From contig OU744452.1 of assembly GCA_916610825.1 (NCBI GenBank), forward strand, positions 650,843 to 714,842: 64,000 nucleotides of DNA, read 5' to 3'. How positions within the stretch are numbered: position 1 is the first letter of the stretch; each line of letters starts with the position of its first letter. The stretch comes from Haliclystus octoradiatus (taxonomy: Eukaryota; Cnidaria; Staurozoa; Stauromedusae; Haliclystidae). Both the position numbers and the translations under genes were made by a program. Positions 34,119 through 44,761 of this stretch are shown here, one piece after another. A model generated the notes under the pieces. It was not told the origin of the DNA and did no database searches. It saw nothing but the letters and a program-made list of their open reading frames with translations.

Positions 34119-36146
34119 AGCTGTGGGTGATAAATACGATAAAGTTGTGTTACATTCTGAAGATCTTATTGCTCGTGTAAAATCATATTTTCATTTCTGA
34201 ATACATTTTGGATAACTGTTTCTAGTTTAGTTGGCTCTGATCGCTTCTTTGCATGAAAGAGCTAACTTAAACTTCAATGTATAAAGTGTCTGTGCTGAAG
34301 CTGTCAAATATTTCCACTCAACATGTATTTACATACTATTGAAATTCCTTACAGTAGTGGCAAATGCAAAATGCTATAGAACTAGTTCTTTCGAGACAAA
34401 ACAATTAATTATAAATGTTTTATGAATGTTTAATTTTAGGATGCGTGCAATGTATTTTGATACTCATTACATTGTATTATATAATATTAAATGTTGGGCC
34501 CATAATGATAGGTACTTTTTTCCTTGCCTTTTTCATATTAAAAATCGCCAACAAAAATGGGATGAAACACGTATCTGATGTGATACAGAGGGTCCAACAA
34601 AAGTGGGGATCCTAGATCCTGGAAAGTTAGAGCAAATTCAAAAGAGAATGGATAATTTTATAATTTTTAAAAGAAAATGTTTTAGGATTCTGTAAGCTCA
34701 ATCTTCTGTCAGACACTGGTGATACAGTAGTATTAAAAATCTTATGGAATCAGTGTGAAATAATGTCACTAAGGCTCCTTGGAAATGATTCAATGAACAA
34801 CAAATGCAAATGAGCAGGGATCGAAGTACAACAAATTGTTCATTCTCTATTATCAATCATTTATTTCATCATTCAATGGTATTCAAGGTTGATATAAAAT
34901 TTTATTTCATATATCATTGGAAATCAGAAACATGGACTTAAAAATGCAATAATCAAATCTCAAAACATTCACATTTTGATTGTATTTAAATAAAAATTCA
35001 CAGTTACTTAAATGCAAACTCTTCTCGACATTATCGCAAAGCTAAGTTTGTAATTTTTATTTCCAATGAGTATTTCTTGAACAGAGGATCTTTATTGCTT
35101 CTGTATGTTGATTATTATCTTGAACATGGCTTGTAATACTCACAGAAAAGCGAACGATTTCCTTCCACGAATTTGTTTATAATTTTTAAATAAACTTAGG
35201 ATATCATATTGTCCCATGACGAAAACAAATATCTTTGTCTCGTGCCGTTGGGAACAATAGTTTGTTTATGTAAAACGCACTAATCAGAAAATTTAATTTA
35301 TATCCACCTGTTTAGCGCGCTTTAAGTTTTCAAACATCTCGAAGGTGTATTTCAAGGCGTAAATAATGCATTAACTACGCCTGCATTATTTTCGCTCATA
35401 ATACGCCGTATAGCCATAGCCTAACAAATAATAAAAGTGGATTGAAGGTGTAAAAGTTCATTTGATGCTTCTTGGAAAGTGCTGAACTAATATTATAGCC
35501 ACAATTTCAGAATTATTTATGCAATGAAATGTTGACTAGGTTTCAATAAAGTTAGCTATCATACAACAATGTCTATTGAATTACTGTGGAAATCAATTAA
35601 TCCGGTGTGGTTCACAAATATATTTTATGTTTCTAGAATTGGTGCGTAAAGCATTATATAGGTGGTAGAATAAATCAATAATTTCAATTGTAAAAATAAT
35701 CCAAACAACGAAGCTACTTCAAGTTAAGAAAATTAAACAGTTTCAAGTTATAAGCTAATGATCTCTGAATAGGATTCTGATGTAATACGGATTATAAAAA
35801 ATTTAAATACTGATCTATAGAGATATAATACAGTCAGAAGTAGTAGTTAATCATATTAAAATATTATTAATCAAACTTATCAAGTTAAATACAACATTTG
35901 GAAAATTTGAATCAAACAACAGTAAATTCCAAAAGATACAATTAAAATTAAATGAGCTGCTAACAATAAAGTAAGGAGAGTTACCTTACAATAAGATTGT
36001 CATTTTGAAAGCACACAACAACAGCTAGGTATTGAATTGTTGTAAACAATAATTCTGAAAAGAAGCTAATTTTCAGCACTCCATTGTGCATAAGATAGAT
36101 TACAATTAAGAAGTAAGAAGCCTGCAATTAATAATCAAACTAACTA

Positions 36147-36852
36147 CCGTATTTTCCGGTGTATAAGTCGATTTTCTAGCCTCAAATTTTCAAGCTAAAA
36201 TCAAGGGGTCGACTTATACACCGAGTCTACAAATTAGTACCCAAAATCAAAGACAAAAACGACAACAATACAATTAAATCCTATATATAACGGACAACCT
36301 ATATTGTTCATATTGTCCGTATTGTTTTGAAAGTAATAAAACTATTTTTCAGACAAGCGATTTCAAAACAATTGTATGAATGAATGGTAAATGTAATTCA
36401 AAGCTGATGTGATCAAATTACGTTGAATTCTTTGTTTGCTCAAGTGTAAAAGGTCAACACATAAAGCGAGCAAGACTTGACAACTCGACAAACACGGAGA
36501 GAATATCTTGGACTACAATACTAAATCTTGAATTATATTTCCAATTAATTTACTTGGAAGCTGATCTGACCGATATATCAAGGCTAAATCATCCATGAAT
36601 GTAGTACTAGTTTTGATATTGGTTTCACAAAATACATTTTACCGCTTGTTTGTTGATCTTGAGACAAAGGAAAACGATCGAAAAGCCGTAAAAATCCAAA
36701 ATGATTATACAAACATTATTGAAAATAAACAAAATTAAAACGATTCAGAACATGATGACTATGATTTAAATTCGGCTTATACAGAGAATATACCTTAAAA
36801 CCTAGAAAATGGAGCCCAAAAACAGGTGTCGACTTACACACCGGAAAATACG
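36147..36852. mobile_element. TIR element, about 0.7 kb, TA-flanked
   Basis: The left end is CCGTATTTTCCGGTGTATAA; the right, inverted, is CGTATTTTCCGGTGTGTAAG. TA lies on both sides (36145-36146, 36853-36854). Just inside the left end a second inverted copy (TCGACTTATACACC at about 36208) makes a local hairpin. The interior has no transposase. Confidence 0.75.
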
Positions 36853-36942
36853 TAGCTTATAAAACGAAATTAATCTTCACAAATTACTAAACTAATCTAT
36901 CAGACATCACAACAAGAGATAAATTAAAAGCAAACAATTTAC

Positions 36943-38068
36943 CTGCCAAAGATTCCCCCATTAACAATATTTTCGATCTGTTGCTATGGAATGCATTAAA
37001 TTTATTTAACGCTTCAAAGTAACCAACAATTGAATCTAATCCTTTTTCACATATTTCGTAGGGTGGTTTTTGCAAAGGATTTCCATTAATATATAATTCA
37101 GTTAACGATTTCAATTCTGTTATGCTTTCTGGTAAAAAAGTTAATGAATTATCAAAACAATCTAATTTCTTTAACTCAATAAGATTTCCAATGTCATCTG
37201 GTAACGATAACAGCCCATTGAAACCAATATATAATACATTTAAGGAGTTCAATTTTGATATTGAATTAGGTAATGTTTTGATGCTGTTATGTGCTAGACG
37301 AAGTTCCTCCAATTTCATATCACAATTTGTAATTTCTGGAAACGACGTCAATTTATTGTTACTAATATTTAATACGGCTAAAGCTTTCATATTTGATATT
37401 GAATTAGGTAATCTTTTGATTCTGTTGAATGATAGATTAAGTTTCTCCAATTTCATATCACTATTTGTAATTTCTGGAAACGACGTCAATTTGTTCTCGC
37501 TCAAATCTAAATGTATCAACTGAGTCAAATTGTTTAATATATCATCTGGGAATTCTTTGATTGAGTTCTTACTTAGATCAAGACTTTGTAAGTTTGTTAG
37601 ATTTATAATTTCATTTGGGAATGTTTTAAGTCCACAGTCAATAAAACCTAAATGTTCCAGTGATTCCAAATAAACAATAACACTTTTCATATTCTCAATG
37701 ACAAGTCCCGTATTTGATATATCCGACTCAATCGAATATATCGAATTACAAAGCCGAGCAGCAAAATTCTTGTTCAACTTTTGCGTTTGCGACAAGTATC
37801 CATTTCTTTTAAATTGTATCGCTTTAACATTTCTCATAACATCCTTAAAATTCCTTGAGATTTCATCCCCAACTTTGATGTTAGATAAGACAATTATAAC
37901 AGGATAAATATAGTAACCATCTTCTTCGCCAAGAAATAACGTAACATATCCACTTTCATTAACAAAACTTCGCTTTCCTTTATCGAGAAGCAACTTCCAC
38001 GTATCATTGAATGATGTAAAACTTCGCCTTCCTTTAAGGGTAAGTATGATCCTATAACGATTCAACAT
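36943..38068 (-). CDS. Roco gene first coding exon: leucine-rich repeats and start of Roc
   Basis: This 375-codon exon opens the LRR-Roc-COR gene. The ATG at 38068 follows an in-frame TAA four codons upstream. Residues 1-130 have no recognised domain. About eight LRRs span 132-350 (for example LQSLDLSKNSIKEFP, LEKLNLSFNRIKRLP, LAVLNISNNKLTSFP). Residues 365-375 (SKILLMGESLAG) begin the Roc P-loop, which the next exon completes as GESLAGKTS. The donor is GCAG|GTAAAT, phase 1. LRRs usually sense ligands or partners and Roc-COR is a GTPase switch. Partial duplicates of this exon lie at 38330-38960 and 7757-8088. Untranslated upstream exons and the promoter are not identified. Confidence 0.88.
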
Positions 38069-38329
38069 TGTATCAGTAATTTAGGCAGAATGAGAACAAA
38101 TTACTTATAACAACGTAAGCTACGAGAGTCTACCTACATATCTCCAAATGAAAGATGGGGAAATAACCGCCTTGATTTTCATTTTCTCTAAGCATGGGCG
38201 TGAACACGTGATTGACAGAAGTTGGTGGAATCAAATCGAGGCAAAAGGCCAGACCGCTGACCGGAAAGAGCCAGATAATTCCAAATGGCCAGTATTGCGT
38301 AACTATGCTTGAATAATGCTTAAATAATT

Positions 38330-38960
38330 CCTTTCAAAATTCTTGTTCAACTGTTGCAAGTCTATTACCGACAAGTATCTTTTTCTTTTGAATTGTATCG
38401 CTTTTACTTTTTTTTTAACATCATTAATGTTCCTTTAAAATTTCATCCCCAACTTTGATGTTAGATGACGTAACACATCCACTTTCATTGTCAAATCTTC
38501 GCTCTCCTTTATGGGTAAGTAACTTCCAAGCTAGGGGGGGGGTAACTCCTGTTTTTCAGGAACAGGGGGGTGCCACTTTGGAAAAAGGTGAAGCACCCAA
38601 AAAGTTAAAAAAATTCTGTTGATGCTACCCAAAAAATTCCAAAATTTGAAAAATACTACTCAAAAATTTCCAGCATATTGATTGATTTCAAGTAAATACA
38701 CAAAATGATGCAAAATTTTTCCAAAAATTCTTGATAAAGTCAAAAATAGGATACCTCATACCCAATAGTTCCAAAATTTGAAATCTCATACCCAAAAGGT
38801 GTTTTTCAGCTGAAATATGAACCCAAAAAAGTGGCACGTCCCCGTATAGCCGTCATATGGGAGTGAGTTACCCCTACGGGTTTCCAAGTATGATAAAGTG
38901 ACTGTACTATCAGTAATTTAGGCAGAATTGCGAACAAATTACTTGAGCATAAAATAACGT
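38330..38960 (-). pseudogene. Broken duplicate of the Roco first-exon 5' part
   Basis: On the minus strand, a KGERRFDNESGCVT frame and the flanking TTTCATCCCCAACTTTGATG and GTATCAGTAATTTAGGCAGA match the intact exon and its 5' flank. About 57 bp are deleted relative to the gene (at GATGTTAGATGACGTAAC) and a 350-bp TIR element is inserted. The LRRs are absent. Confidence 0.75.
38531..38880. mobile_element. TIR element with 8-bp target duplication inside the Roco duplicate
   Basis: The ends are TAGGGGGGGGGTAACTC and, inverted, CCCGTAGGGGTAACTC. The next block GTGCCACTTT is also inverted-repeated. The flanks are CTTCCAAG (38523-38530) and TTTCCAAG (38881-38888), 7 of 8 matching, as expected for a hAT-type insertion. 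There is no transposase. The middle repeats CCAAAA/ATTTG words. Confidence 0.75.
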
Positions 38961-39346
38961 AAGTTACGATGGAGAAATGAAAAGTATTGATTTGATTTCC
39001 ATCCAGCAAAAATTTGCGTAGATAGCAGCATGCCTTGCGAGCAAACATCTCAGGCATAAGGGGCCATCCCCAGTATAGGGGTTGTGGGGATGTGAACCTT
39101 TCCCCTGAGAATCAAATCTTCATTCGGTAAAAATCATGGTAAAAACAGGAAGGCGATTCCCAATATCTCCCTTACATTATTTATGTATAACAGATACCAG
39201 GTGCAACGAGTAAAGCAAATTAATTATATATATTATTCTTGTAGGATAATCGTTAGACGATGACTCAAGATAATCACACAGTGGAGTTATCAACAGAATG
39301 AATATATTAGTATCACTTAATATCACTTAATATATTAGTAATCAAT
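38961..39346. other. No gene; LINE 5' flank
   Basis: Unassigned AT-rich DNA. Short local repeats (TATCACTTAA twice at about 39311-39330) lie at the LINE's truncated 5' end. Confidence 0.4.
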
Positions 39347-42300
39347 TTAACCCCGTATAGTATTATTCGCACTGATAGACCGCATGATGGAAATGGAGGC
39401 GGTGTTGCTATTATTTTAAGAAATACCCTACGATACACTATTCCTGAAATACCATCCAACTTTTCAAATTTAGAAGCAATCATTATAGACATTCATTTTT
39501 CGTCGAGAGAGCAGCAACGACTGGTATGTGTTTACCATCCGCCTTCGGCAGCATGTAGTTCTAGCAGCACATACTCACTATGTTCCTTTATGGACTTCTG
39601 CACAAATTATCATTTCCCTTGTTTCATTTTTGGTGATTTTAATTTTCCTTCAATCGACTGGACTGTTCCGACAAGTTTCGGAGATATTTGTCATGATTCC
39701 TTTCTTGATTCTATTAACAGAAATAATCTCAAACAAATTATTACTGAACCCACACGTTTGGATAATTGTCTAGATCTCATTATTACTTCAACGCCAGACT
39801 CGATTACTGAAATTGATGTTGTAGAACCATTCACAAACAAATGTGACCATAACGCTATTGAAATATCAATTAATATACCATTACATCCACATAGCAAAAG
39901 ATCTATTAATCGTAATTTTCGCAAGGCAGATTATCCATCAATATGTCAAAGTTTACAACACGTTGATTGGTTATCCATTTACCACAATTGTAATAAAGAT
40001 GTCCACTCTTTTTGGGACATCATTTGTAACATTCTTGATACAGCTATAGAATTACATGTGCCAACATCCAACAACAGTTCACGTAAATCAAAATATCCTA
40101 AAACAATAAGACATCTAATGCTAAAACGCCGATGTGCTTACCGATTACGTAACAATTCCGATACACAAAAGCAAATATATAAATCTCTATCTCGTGAGTA
40201 CGATAATGCTGTCAAAGAACATAACATTAAACGTGAAAGCTCTCTTCTTGATGATGTCTCTCTTACAAGGTTTTATTCATTTGTTAATTCAAAATTACAC
40301 TCGCAGCCTTCAATACCTCCAATTTATGATGTTAATGATGAACTACGAATTGATGACATTGACAAATCTACAATTCTCAATGATTACTTTACTTCAGTTT
40401 TTAGCCAAGACGATGGAACAAGTCCAGCATTTGAAAGCAAAGTAAATCCAGAGAAAAATCTCAATTTTATTCAATTTTCTTCTTTGAATGTTCTGAAGGC
40501 ATTACATAGCCTTCCAAACAAAACATCGCGTTCACCTGATGGATATCCGGCCCTATTTCTGAAGTCAATCGCTTATGAAATATCACTGCCTTTATCAATG
40601 CTATTCGAACTATCAATTTTAAGCGGAGAGCTACCTACAATTTGGAAAACCGCTATTGTTGTTCCTATTTTTAAAAAAGGAAAATCCTCAATGAGACAGA
40701 ACTACAGACCTATATCTTTAACATGCATCATCTGTAAAGTCATGGAATCTATAATCAATTCACAAATTCGTACATATCTATTAGTTAATAACATTATTTC
40801 AAAACAGCAGTATGGTTTCCTTGCCCGACGATCAACCTGCACACAATTACTGGATACGCTACACGAGTGGAGTAAGGCCTTGAATAACTGTTTTAAGATA
40901 GACGCCGCCTACATTGATTTCAGCAAGGCGTTCGATACCGTTAGTCACCAAAAGTTACTAATCAAATTGAAAGCTTATGGCATAGACTATGAATTACTAA
41001 CTTGGATATCTTCTTTTTTAACCGGTCGTACCCAAAGAGTATCTGTTGGTAATAGTTTATCGTCACCCTCGAATGTAGTTAGTGGTGTTCCTCAAGGTTC
41101 CGTATTGGGACCTCTATTATTTATATTGTTCATAAATGACATTGCTGATTGCCTTGAAGGTGATTGTAAAGTAAGTTTATTTGCAGACGATTCAAAATTT
41201 TATTCTGCCCGAAGAAACGGGACTTCAGCAAATTTATCAAAAACTCTCGAAAATCTGGCACAATGGGCGAAAACTTGGCAGCTGAGGATAGCATTCGAAA
41301 AGTGCTCCTTGTTTACAACATCTAAACCGAACTGTAACAATACTTCCTACAATTTAGATGGTCATCACTTACAAACAGTTTATAGAATTCGAGACCTTGG
41401 TATCATAGTTACGTCCGATTTGAAGCCTTCGTCTCATTGTTCAATGATAGCAGCAAAAGCGTATTCACGTTCTTACTTAATTATGAAATCATTTACATCA
41501 AAAGATCCCTTATTATTATTAAATGCATTCAAAGTCTATGTAAGACCTATTCTAGAGACTTTTTCCCCAGTTTGGAACCCTTGCTTAGCAAAAGATATCG
41601 TATTGCTAGAAAAAATTCAGCGATTTTTTACAAGATTCATATGTAACGCTGCCAATCTCAAATTTATTGATTACTGTGATCGCCTAAAGCTCCTCAAGCT
41701 AGAATCATTAGAGTCGAGGGGGGTTAAAGCTGATTTAATCATGATTTATAAAATCACGCATGACTTAGTTGATTTATCTCTTGATTCGATAAATTGTAAA
41801 TATCTTGTAAACAAATATACAATGCGTGGTCATCCTTACAAACTATATTCAACGCAAATGTGTAGGACCAATATTACGAAATTTATGTTTAACAACAGAG
41901 TGATACCATGGTGGAACTCACTACCGGACTTTTCAGTTAATTCTAAGACTGTCAAAGAGTTCAAGGCATCACTCGAAAAAGTAAACACGTTATCACATTG
42001 CAAAATTTTTGGCCATGGTTAATCAGTTAATCATTGCAACAATATCTTTAAATTAATTACTTATTTACAATCAATTTATCACACATTAATTATCTTCTTA
42101 TTCATGTATTATATATATTACTTAGGCCACATGTTAGTGAGGGTGCAAACTCTCCTTTGTTCTTGCCTGTCATTTTTTTTTTGGCAAATAAATGAATTAT
42201 ATAATATAATCATCAACTTCCTTTAATATAATTTTTTATGTTAATCTTACTTTTGTTATTGTGTAAGGATGTATGTAAGTGGAATTATTTGTGAATTTAA

Positions 42301-42375
42301 TCCCCTGTATTTTCCTGTTATATTTTATATTTTAATATGACGAATAAATCAAATCAAATCAAATCAAATCAAATC
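39347..42375 (+). mobile_element. 5'-truncated non-LTR retrotransposon (Jockey/CR1-like)
   Basis: The element starts within the endonuclease and ends in a tandem pentamer tail, (AAATC)n at about 42346-42375, preceded by GACGAATAAATC. ORF1 and the N-terminal endonuclease are missing, which is typical 5' truncation. The long ORF2 remnant has no stop codon. A related dead fragment lies at 12831-13124. Confidence 0.88.
39350..42022 (+). CDS. LINE ORF2 remnant: endonuclease C-part and reverse transcriptase
   Basis: The frame is open upstream of the first ATG (39590), so the coding remnant begins about 39350 with TPYSIIRTDRPHDGNGGGVA of an APE-type endonuclease. FGDFNFPSIDW and NKCDHNAIEI are later endonuclease motifs. 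The RT has IVVPIFKKG, NYRPISLT, AYIDFSKAFDTV (about residue 441 from the ATG), SGVPQGSVLGPLLFILFIND and the catalytic LFADDSK (about 530). The C-terminal domain ends near YTMRGHPYKL. From the ATG it is 810 residues. With no start region it is probably not a functional protein, but the RT appears undamaged. Confidence 0.9.
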   Translation, partial: TPYSIIRTDRPHDGNGGGVAIILRNTLRYTIPEIPSNFSNLEAIIIDIHFSSREQQRLVCVYHPPSAACSSSSTYSLCSFMDFCTNYHFPCFIFGDFNFPSIDWTVPTSFGDICHDSFLDSINRNNLKQIITEPTRLDNCLDLIITSTPDSITEIDVVEPFTNKCDHNAIEISINIPLHPHSKRSINRNFRKADYPSICQSLQHVDWLSIYHNCNKDVHSFWDIICNILDTAIELHVPTSNNSSRKSKYPKTIRHLMLKRRCAYRLRNNSDTQKQIYKSLSREYDNAVKEHNIKRESSLLDDVSLTRFYSFVNSKLHSQPSIPPIYDVNDELRIDDIDKSTILNDYFTSVFSQDDGTSPAFESKVNPEKNLNFIQFSSLNVLKALHSLPNKTSRSPDGYPALFLKSIAYEISLPLSMLFELSILSGELPTIWKTAIVVPIFKKGKSSMRQNYRPISLTCIICKVMESIINSQIRTYLLVNNIISKQQYGFLARRSTCTQLLDTLHEWSKALNNCFKIDAAYIDFSKAFDTVSHQKLLIKLKAYGIDYELLTWISSFLTGRTQRVSVGNSLSSPSNVVSGVPQGSVLGPLLFILFINDIADCLEGDCKVSLFADDSKFYSARRNGTSANLSKTLENLAQWAKTWQLRIAFEKCSLFTTSKPNCNNTSYNLDGHHLQTVYRIRDLGIIVTSDLKPSSHCSMIAAKAYSRSYLIMKSFTSKDPLLLLNAFKVYVRPILETFSPVWNPCLAKDIVLLEKIQRFFTRFICNAANLKFIDYCDRLKLLKLESLESRGVKADLIMIYKITHDLVDLSLDSINCKYLVNKYTMRGHPYKLYSTQMCRTNITKFMFNNRVIPWWNSLPDFSVNSKTVKEFKASLEKVNTLSHCKIFGHG

Positions 42376-42837
42376 ACTACACTTATATATATGACATAGA
42401 AATGAGACTACATAAGAAAGAGGCTAGACTATATATTGATTATCACACATCTCCCCTTGGAGTCTATTGATAATAGAATGAAAATAGGCTAAGGATAATC
42501 TTGAGTAAGTGTAATATATAGTAATAAAATGTTGTAGCTAAATTTATCAGAAGGATAAGATAAACTAATAAATGATCAATGGAGCAAGTTGAGTAAGTTA
42601 TGATAATTGTGTTAATTTATTAAAAGTAAGTAAATTCAAAATACGGTAGAATAGTATTTTATCAAACTAATACTAAACTAGTAGCTAATTGAAACGAAGT
42701 ATAAATCAGCAAATACGTAGTAGATTTTCTCAAGACGCAATAATATACTATGATAAACGTACTAAATTGCTGATGCGTAATATTGCTTGTGGCTATAATG
42801 TGATTTGGTACTATTATTATAAATGATAATATAATTA
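42376..42837. other. No feature recognised
   Basis: AT-rich DNA between the LINE tail and the Gypsy integrase fragment. Confidence 0.4.
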
Positions 42838-43325
42838 GCTCTCTTCGATAAGTCTTTGAGGTTTGCGGCGGTTTCTAGTACTACGACGCGGAGCTGTAAG
42901 ATCCGGAGTTGAAGTCGGAGAGGAAGATTCTGTAGTCGTAGTAGTCGTACTTGCATCCGAAGATGTCGACGGAGAAATTGTTGTAGGAAACCGGCGACGG
43001 ATAAGACGGCGATTGCGACGAAGTAAATGTTCACTAACAAACATGATAAAATAATCTCGATAATACCTCAAAAATAATACCGTACGTAGTCCATTCCTTG
43101 GTGATTGGGTGTTGTACTGCAACATGGTTGCCCACTTCAAGAGATGGTAATGGATGTGCAGAGGCATTGTATCGGCGTTCTAATTTTTCATGAGCGACAG
43201 CAGCTTGTCATTCAGCATCATGCTGCGATTTTCGCCATATCGGATCGAAAGTTCGACGATGTGCTGGTAAAGTATCTTGTACAGGACGGCCAAATACAAT
43301 TTGAGGAGAGCCAGCCGTTATCTCA
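42838..43325 (-). pseudogene. Ty3/Gypsy integrase C-terminal fragment, broken
   Basis: On the minus strand the frame reads GSPQIVFGRPVQDTLPAHRR and later YNASAHPLPSLEVGNHVAVQ, typical of the integrase C-terminal region and GPY/F-like tail. In a shifted frame LLRRNRRLIRRRFP follows, with RRSTRNRRKPQRL at the end. A TGA interrupts the frame near 43195 and a frameshift lies near 43060, so it is dead. Confidence 0.82.
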
Positions 43326-43850
43326 AAGCCGTTATCTCAAATCGGCCCGATAATCTGGCCGATTCTATACAGAAATGCTGCTTTTTCTAGAAAAGCCTCG
43401 CTTTGAAGGAGAGCTTTTGATTGGTTCGATTTTTCACAAGATTATTTTGATTGGTTGGCGAACATTTAACGGAAGTGATCTTACCGAGAATGGAACGAGA
43501 ATGAAACGAGAATAAATAATCTAGATAGAGAGATTCCGACTTTGAAACGGTAATTGAAAGATTTTACAAATTTGAATGGCTTTGAGATAACGGCTTTAGC
43601 ATATTCTAGATCAATGGCCGATTTGAGATAACGGTTTTAGTCATTTTAGAATCAATGACCGATTTGAGATAGTGGCTTTGGGGTCGCTTTGGGGTCATTT
43701 TACAGACGCTTTTGTACGAAGAATTTTTTGAGATAACGGCTTCAGTCATTTTAGAAACGATGACCGATTTGAGATAACGGCTTTAGTCATTTTAGAAACG
43801 ATGACCGATTTGAGATAACGGCTTTAGTCATTCTAGAAACGATGTCATTC
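43310..43850. repeat. ~52-bp tandem repeats with an inverted partner
   Basis: GATTTGAGATAACGGCTTTA followed by GTCATTTTAGAAACGATGACC recurs from about 43570 to 43845 with variants. The inverted form (GCCGTTATCTCAAATCGGCC) occurs at 43329-43348 and a shorter one just before it. This resembles a foldback element with internally expanded ends, sitting between two Gypsy fragments. Confidence 0.7.
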
Positions 43851-43904
43851 TTGCGAACGGACGTCATGACTGGTTACCGATTGATTATTTGTTTTCAAAG
43901 TTGA

Positions 43905-44310
43905 ATGGTGCAAAAGTGTTTACAACTCGGTTGTGTTGTTAGTGGGGATGGAATACATACAGACCCTGCTAAAGTAGAATCAATTAGTCAAGCGAAAGTA
44001 CCACAAACAACTGGTGAGTTACGATCTTTTCTCGGTATAGTAAACTATTACGGTAGATTTTGTCCAGATTTATCAACAATTGCAGCACCATTAAATGCTT
44101 TGACATGTAACGATGCCGTGTGGCAGTGGACAGATGTTTGTCAGGCATCATTTGATAAGATCAAGTATTTGCTTACTAATGCTCCTATTCTTGCACATTA
44201 TAGCAATGATAAAACGTTAATTCTACAGTGCGATGCATCACCTGTAGATGTTGGCTGTGTGCTAGCACACAGAAATGATGATGGCTCTGAATCACTAGCC
44301 TGCGTCCAGA
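43905..44310 (+). pseudogene. Ty3/Gypsy RT end and RNase H start fragment
   Basis: LGCVVSGDGIHTDPAKVESI, ELRSFLGIVNYYGRFCPDLS and LILQCDASPVDVGCVLAHRN are the well-known RT-RNase H junction motifs of Gypsy pol. The polymerase active site and the rest of RNase H are missing. It has the opposite orientation to the integrase fragment at 42838-43325. Confidence 0.88.
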
Positions 44311-44761
44311 CTAAAACGATTCTGAAAGGAAAGTGTAAAGTCTGCGTAGCCGACAAAACAAAGCCGTTTTGCTGACACTGCACTAGACTTGCAAAAGCAG
44401 TGACTCAATCCTATTGGTTAGCTTTGCTCACGTGATTTTAATTCAATGCAAGCCAATCAGATTGTGGGTATCAGTCATGTGATCAACAAAAATTGGGCCA
44501 CATTTAGGAAGACATTCGGATTTTGAAGGCAATCTCATTTGATGAAAATATACAACGTATTTTTGAGTGAGTTAAATTTGTGTGAGTTAAATCCAGTAAC
44601 AGTTATAGTTCAGGGAAGAAAAATTCAAAGAAACTATTGACAGCTAATGTTTTATTTTCACATAAATTCTGTATAAATCCTTTTCGAACGTACGGAGCCT
44701 TCGATGATTTGGTGAGCGAGTTGGAATGTCACTTTAGAAAGTCAACAAAAAATTTCGAAGT
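44311..44761. other. No feature recognised
   Basis: Sequence between the Gypsy fragment and the next TIR element; the reading frame continues to 44375 without pol homology. Confidence 0.4.

Larger units (their letters stand above)
32883..35423. mobile_element. Candidate composite TIR element with internal direct repeats
   Basis: The left end (from about 32883) TTAGGCAATGGCTAAACGG and the right end, inverted (from about 35423), TTAGGCTATGGCTATACGG both run into CGTATT...GAGCGAAAATAA. Next to them lie direct repeats of about 260 bp: 32950-33215 and 34965-35215 share CTTTATTGCTTCTGTATG-like stretches. It may be one element or two truncated copies of one family. No coding capacity. Confidence 0.5.
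32580..36942 (-). other. Roco first intron with nested repeats
   Basis: 4.4-kb intron, donor GCAG|GTAAATTG at 36942. It contains a candidate composite TIR element (32883-35423), a 430-bp TIR element (33371-33800), a two-copy tandem repeat (33830-34118) and a further TIR element (36147-36852). Confidence 0.75.
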
